Shown here piece after piece: positions 61,491 through 64,000 of a stretch of DNA of 64,000 nt. How positions within the stretch are numbered: the stretch's first letter is position 1; each line of letters begins with the position of its first letter. A model generated the notes under the pieces. That model was not told where the DNA came from, did no database searches, and saw nothing but the letters and a program-made list of their open reading frames with translations. Position numbers and translations under genes: made by a program. Source of the stretch: Capitulum mitella (Eukaryota; Arthropoda; Thecostraca; Pollicipedomorpha; Pollicipedidae); NCBI GenBank assembly GCA_030062745.1, contig CP099840.1, positions 10,407,033 through 10,471,032 on the forward strand, written 5' to 3'.

Positions 61491-63115
61491 CTGACCAGCA
61501 AGACCATTACAACATGTCAGTTTTGACAAATCCTTGTGCTAAAGCCAGAGCGTTTGTCCTTATGGTGTCACGTCCACAACAATATGTCGACTGGTCATTT
61601 GTTGGTTCTAAATAAATACAGCGTCTGAGGGCGTAGGTGCACCAAACAGGACCAATGCGCTGCGTCCGTAGTCTCTGGCCTTGTGCATATACCCGACAAT
61701 ATGATAATCACAGAGCATTATCCGACTTTAACGACTCTGATGCTGGTCGATTTTACGTTGGACTTTGGGTGTTATTTTTGTATGTCTAGAAATGTCTCGT
61801 TGATTTCCTGTGATGCAAAGCAAATGAAATAGTTTCGAAGCTACAGAAACGATTAATCTCAGAGTAACTTTAGGCAGACCAGTCGTTATTGCATTGACGA
61901 TGCCTATTCCTATTAATCCTCGCCTGTATAGGGGCTTCTACATAACGCAGACGTATGGGGGGTTGGTGGTACGACATCCCCCTGCCATTTCCACAAAGTC
62001 CGTCTTAGAGTGTCACGGAAAAAAGCAGCGTGTTTCACGTGACGAGATCTCGGGACTGGTATCCCTTTTCAGCTCTTAGGTCAACGGATTACTTTCCGGG
62101 TTGGGTCGAAGATAAGAAATTGTCAGAAAGTGATATTTTTTGAGCTTAAGTACAAATCAACGCCAAAGAATAAATGATAATGAAACGAAACGAATACCAT
62201 GATATTTATCAATCAGTTATGAGCCCATCTGTACCCCAAATAATTGCAATTTACCCACAGAGTCCCATTCAGGTCATGCTAGGTCAATCCGTGTTGGCTT
62301 AAATGCGTTCTCAGAGCTGCAGAGGCATTTTTGTAGATGGTTAGAGATACCGGGGTCAAAGGTGGCATCCGAATTAACCAACACTGTTGTCCAATGACAT
62401 GTAAAGGTCATCTTAAGTCATTCAAGGTCGTCTCAGTTCATCCGAAGTCGTCTTAAACCAATGACCTAGAATGACCTGGTATTAGCTAAAATCGCCACTT
62501 TGATGTGTTTAATGTGTTTTTGAGTTGATACCCAACGCAAATCCAATTTTAGACATGTCGTGCTTTAGCAGTCTCACCACCCCGCGGCCGGGGCCGCTCC
62601 GCCTGTTGGAGCAAAAATCAGGCATTCACTGCATTCCACCCCTTTTTGATGAAATAAAAGACAAATTGCACCAAATTTATGCCATTCGATTTCTTACACG
62701 TCACAGCATACGCACATATAAGCCATTTTGCGATACCTATTTCTTATCGCATTTTTAGCGATAAAAAGCAGCGCATTTCCCGCCGTAGCTCATGACATTA
62801 GTCAATACTCTCGATAATCCTGGCAGTGAGCATGAGCCTACTAAATATATGTATAGTCGTTTGGAACATACAATTTTCAGCCCATTAATGCACATATTTT
62901 ATTGTGTTTTGCACTCTAACCGTCTTACAGTAGGCAGGGGGTAGGAACATCCAGAAAAGTGGAGGGGGCAGAGACATTTTCCCCATCGGACTAATGTCAT
63001 ATTTCCCAAGAAGTGGGAATCTCATGCCCCTCCCCCCTTCCTACGCCCACGACAGTGAAACTAAAATGATGCCGTTGTAAGCCGGCCGTGTTGGCGCGCG
63101 ACGACGGCTGACATC
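61491..63115. other. No recognised gene
   Basis: Mixed sequence. A cluster of ggtca/tgacc words at 62270-62490 resembles the interior of the MITE families, and a G/C hairpin-like stretch at about 61958-61985 could be another element end, but TTAA boundaries were not found. Confidence 0.4.
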
Positions 63116-63240
63116 GTCCCCGGTATGACGTCATAACCATGGGTGTACTTACCGGGGGACGGGGACATGTCCTCTTTTTTAGTCCGTGGTGCGGGCGCCC
63201 CCTTTACGCCACAGCAAAAAGGGTTTCGAAGGTATAAATA
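63116..63240 (+). promoter_or_regulatory. Possible promoter: CRE palindrome in a hairpin, then TATA-like box
   Basis: TATGACGTCATA (63124-63135) is a perfect 12-bp palindrome containing the CREB/ATF site TGACGTCA. It lies inside a hairpin whose arms are gtccccggta and taccgggggac (63116-63160). TATAAATA follows at 63233-63240. No gene is established downstream in the window, so function is speculative. Confidence 0.2.
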
Positions 63241-63374
63241 CGTCTCTTAAGCCCGATCGCTAATAAATATCAAGTCTGGTAATTCTTCCCTTTTCCTTTT
63301 TTCTTTTTCTCTTTACTCAGGGAGGGACTTTTTTAAATACTTCGCAAACATCAGCCACCAAGCGCCCCCCCCCC

Positions 63375-64000
63375 ATACACTGAACAAGCACTCCTCGTGG
63401 ACACGGCGCCCCTTACAGGTAAGCGCTCCTGCACAGGACAGCTGACTCTGAAACGCCGACTTTCCATGCAGGCCAAGCGCCCCTCTTCTTGTTCAGATGA
63501 GACGTCAACAGAGACCAGACACGTCTACGTAAGGAGCCCCTTATGAGCCAGGCGCCCGCCGTACAGATTAGGCGCCCTCCGGGGCTCGCCGTCCCTGGCG
63601 AGCGAGACGCCTTTTACACATCAGTGGCTCCTTGGGGGCTCGGCGCTCTTCGGTGAGCGAAGCGTTCCGTACACATCACACACCCGTCATATATTCGGCG
63701 CCCCGTGTACAGACCACGCGTCCGTATGGGACACCTCAAAGACCAGGCACGTCTACGATATAGCCACCCCTTACAGACCAGGTGTCTCCGGTACAGATCA
63801 GGCGACCCTAGGTGGCTCGGTGCCATTGGCAAGCGAGGCGCCCTGTACACATCAAGCATCCCTCATATATCTGGCGTCCTCTTTACAGGCCAGGCACCCT
63901 TACGGGACACCTTACAGGCCAGACACGTGTACGGCATAGGCGCCCCTTACAGGCCAGGCGCCCCCCCCCCCCTCCGTACATACCAGGCGCCCGTTATATA
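63375..64000. repeat. Degenerate minisatellite running off the window end
   Basis: Recurring cgccccttacaggccaggcg words with spacing around 25-60 bp and C-runs; strongly diverged in the middle. Confidence 0.75.

Overview
This is a eukaryotic window: no bacterial-style gene packing, one split gene with large introns, and abundant degenerate minisatellites and small transposons. The only protein-coding gene I can support belongs to the Dpr (defective proboscis extension response) family of two-immunoglobulin-domain neuronal surface receptors. Together with a short run of the arthropod telomere-type motif CCTAA, this points to an arthropod. GC-rich blocks with many CpG and GGCCGG words alternate with AT-rich sequence, which would suit a crustacean such as a barnacle, but that placement is a guess.

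The Dpr-like gene runs on the minus strand from about 41.1 kb down to 12.3 kb. Five coding exons can be placed to the base: 41076-40910, 32376-32166, 22007-21830, 14220-14123 and 12387-12290. Their phases join without a break and give 250 residues. The joined product has the end of a signal peptide, Ig domain 1 (Cys47/Trp59/Cys109), Ig domain 2 (Cys150/Trp161/Cys202), the family's conserved GEHPAAMQH segment, and a short hydrophobic tail before the stop. The introns are about 8.5, 10.2, 7.6 and 1.7 kb. The exon or exons with the start codon and signal-peptide core lie above 41077 and were not found; they may be outside the window.

The rest is intron and flank. It holds short TTAA-bounded elements that look like piggyBac-type MITEs (2740-3238, 9012-10224, 30611-31740, 44697-45916, 49822-50578). 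It also holds a dead Tc1/mariner transposase inside intron 2 (27.4-28.5 kb, antisense to the gene), a tRNA-derived SINE (3649 onward), a tandem 330-bp duplication (55.1-55.7 kb), and at least fifteen unrelated minisatellites with units of about 15-60 bp.

I did not find a new multi-gene system. The points most worth following are the hidden terminal exon of the Dpr gene, the MITE family that carries nuclear-receptor-type AGGTCA repeats, and a pair of head-to-head minisatellite arms around a TTAGG-type motif.
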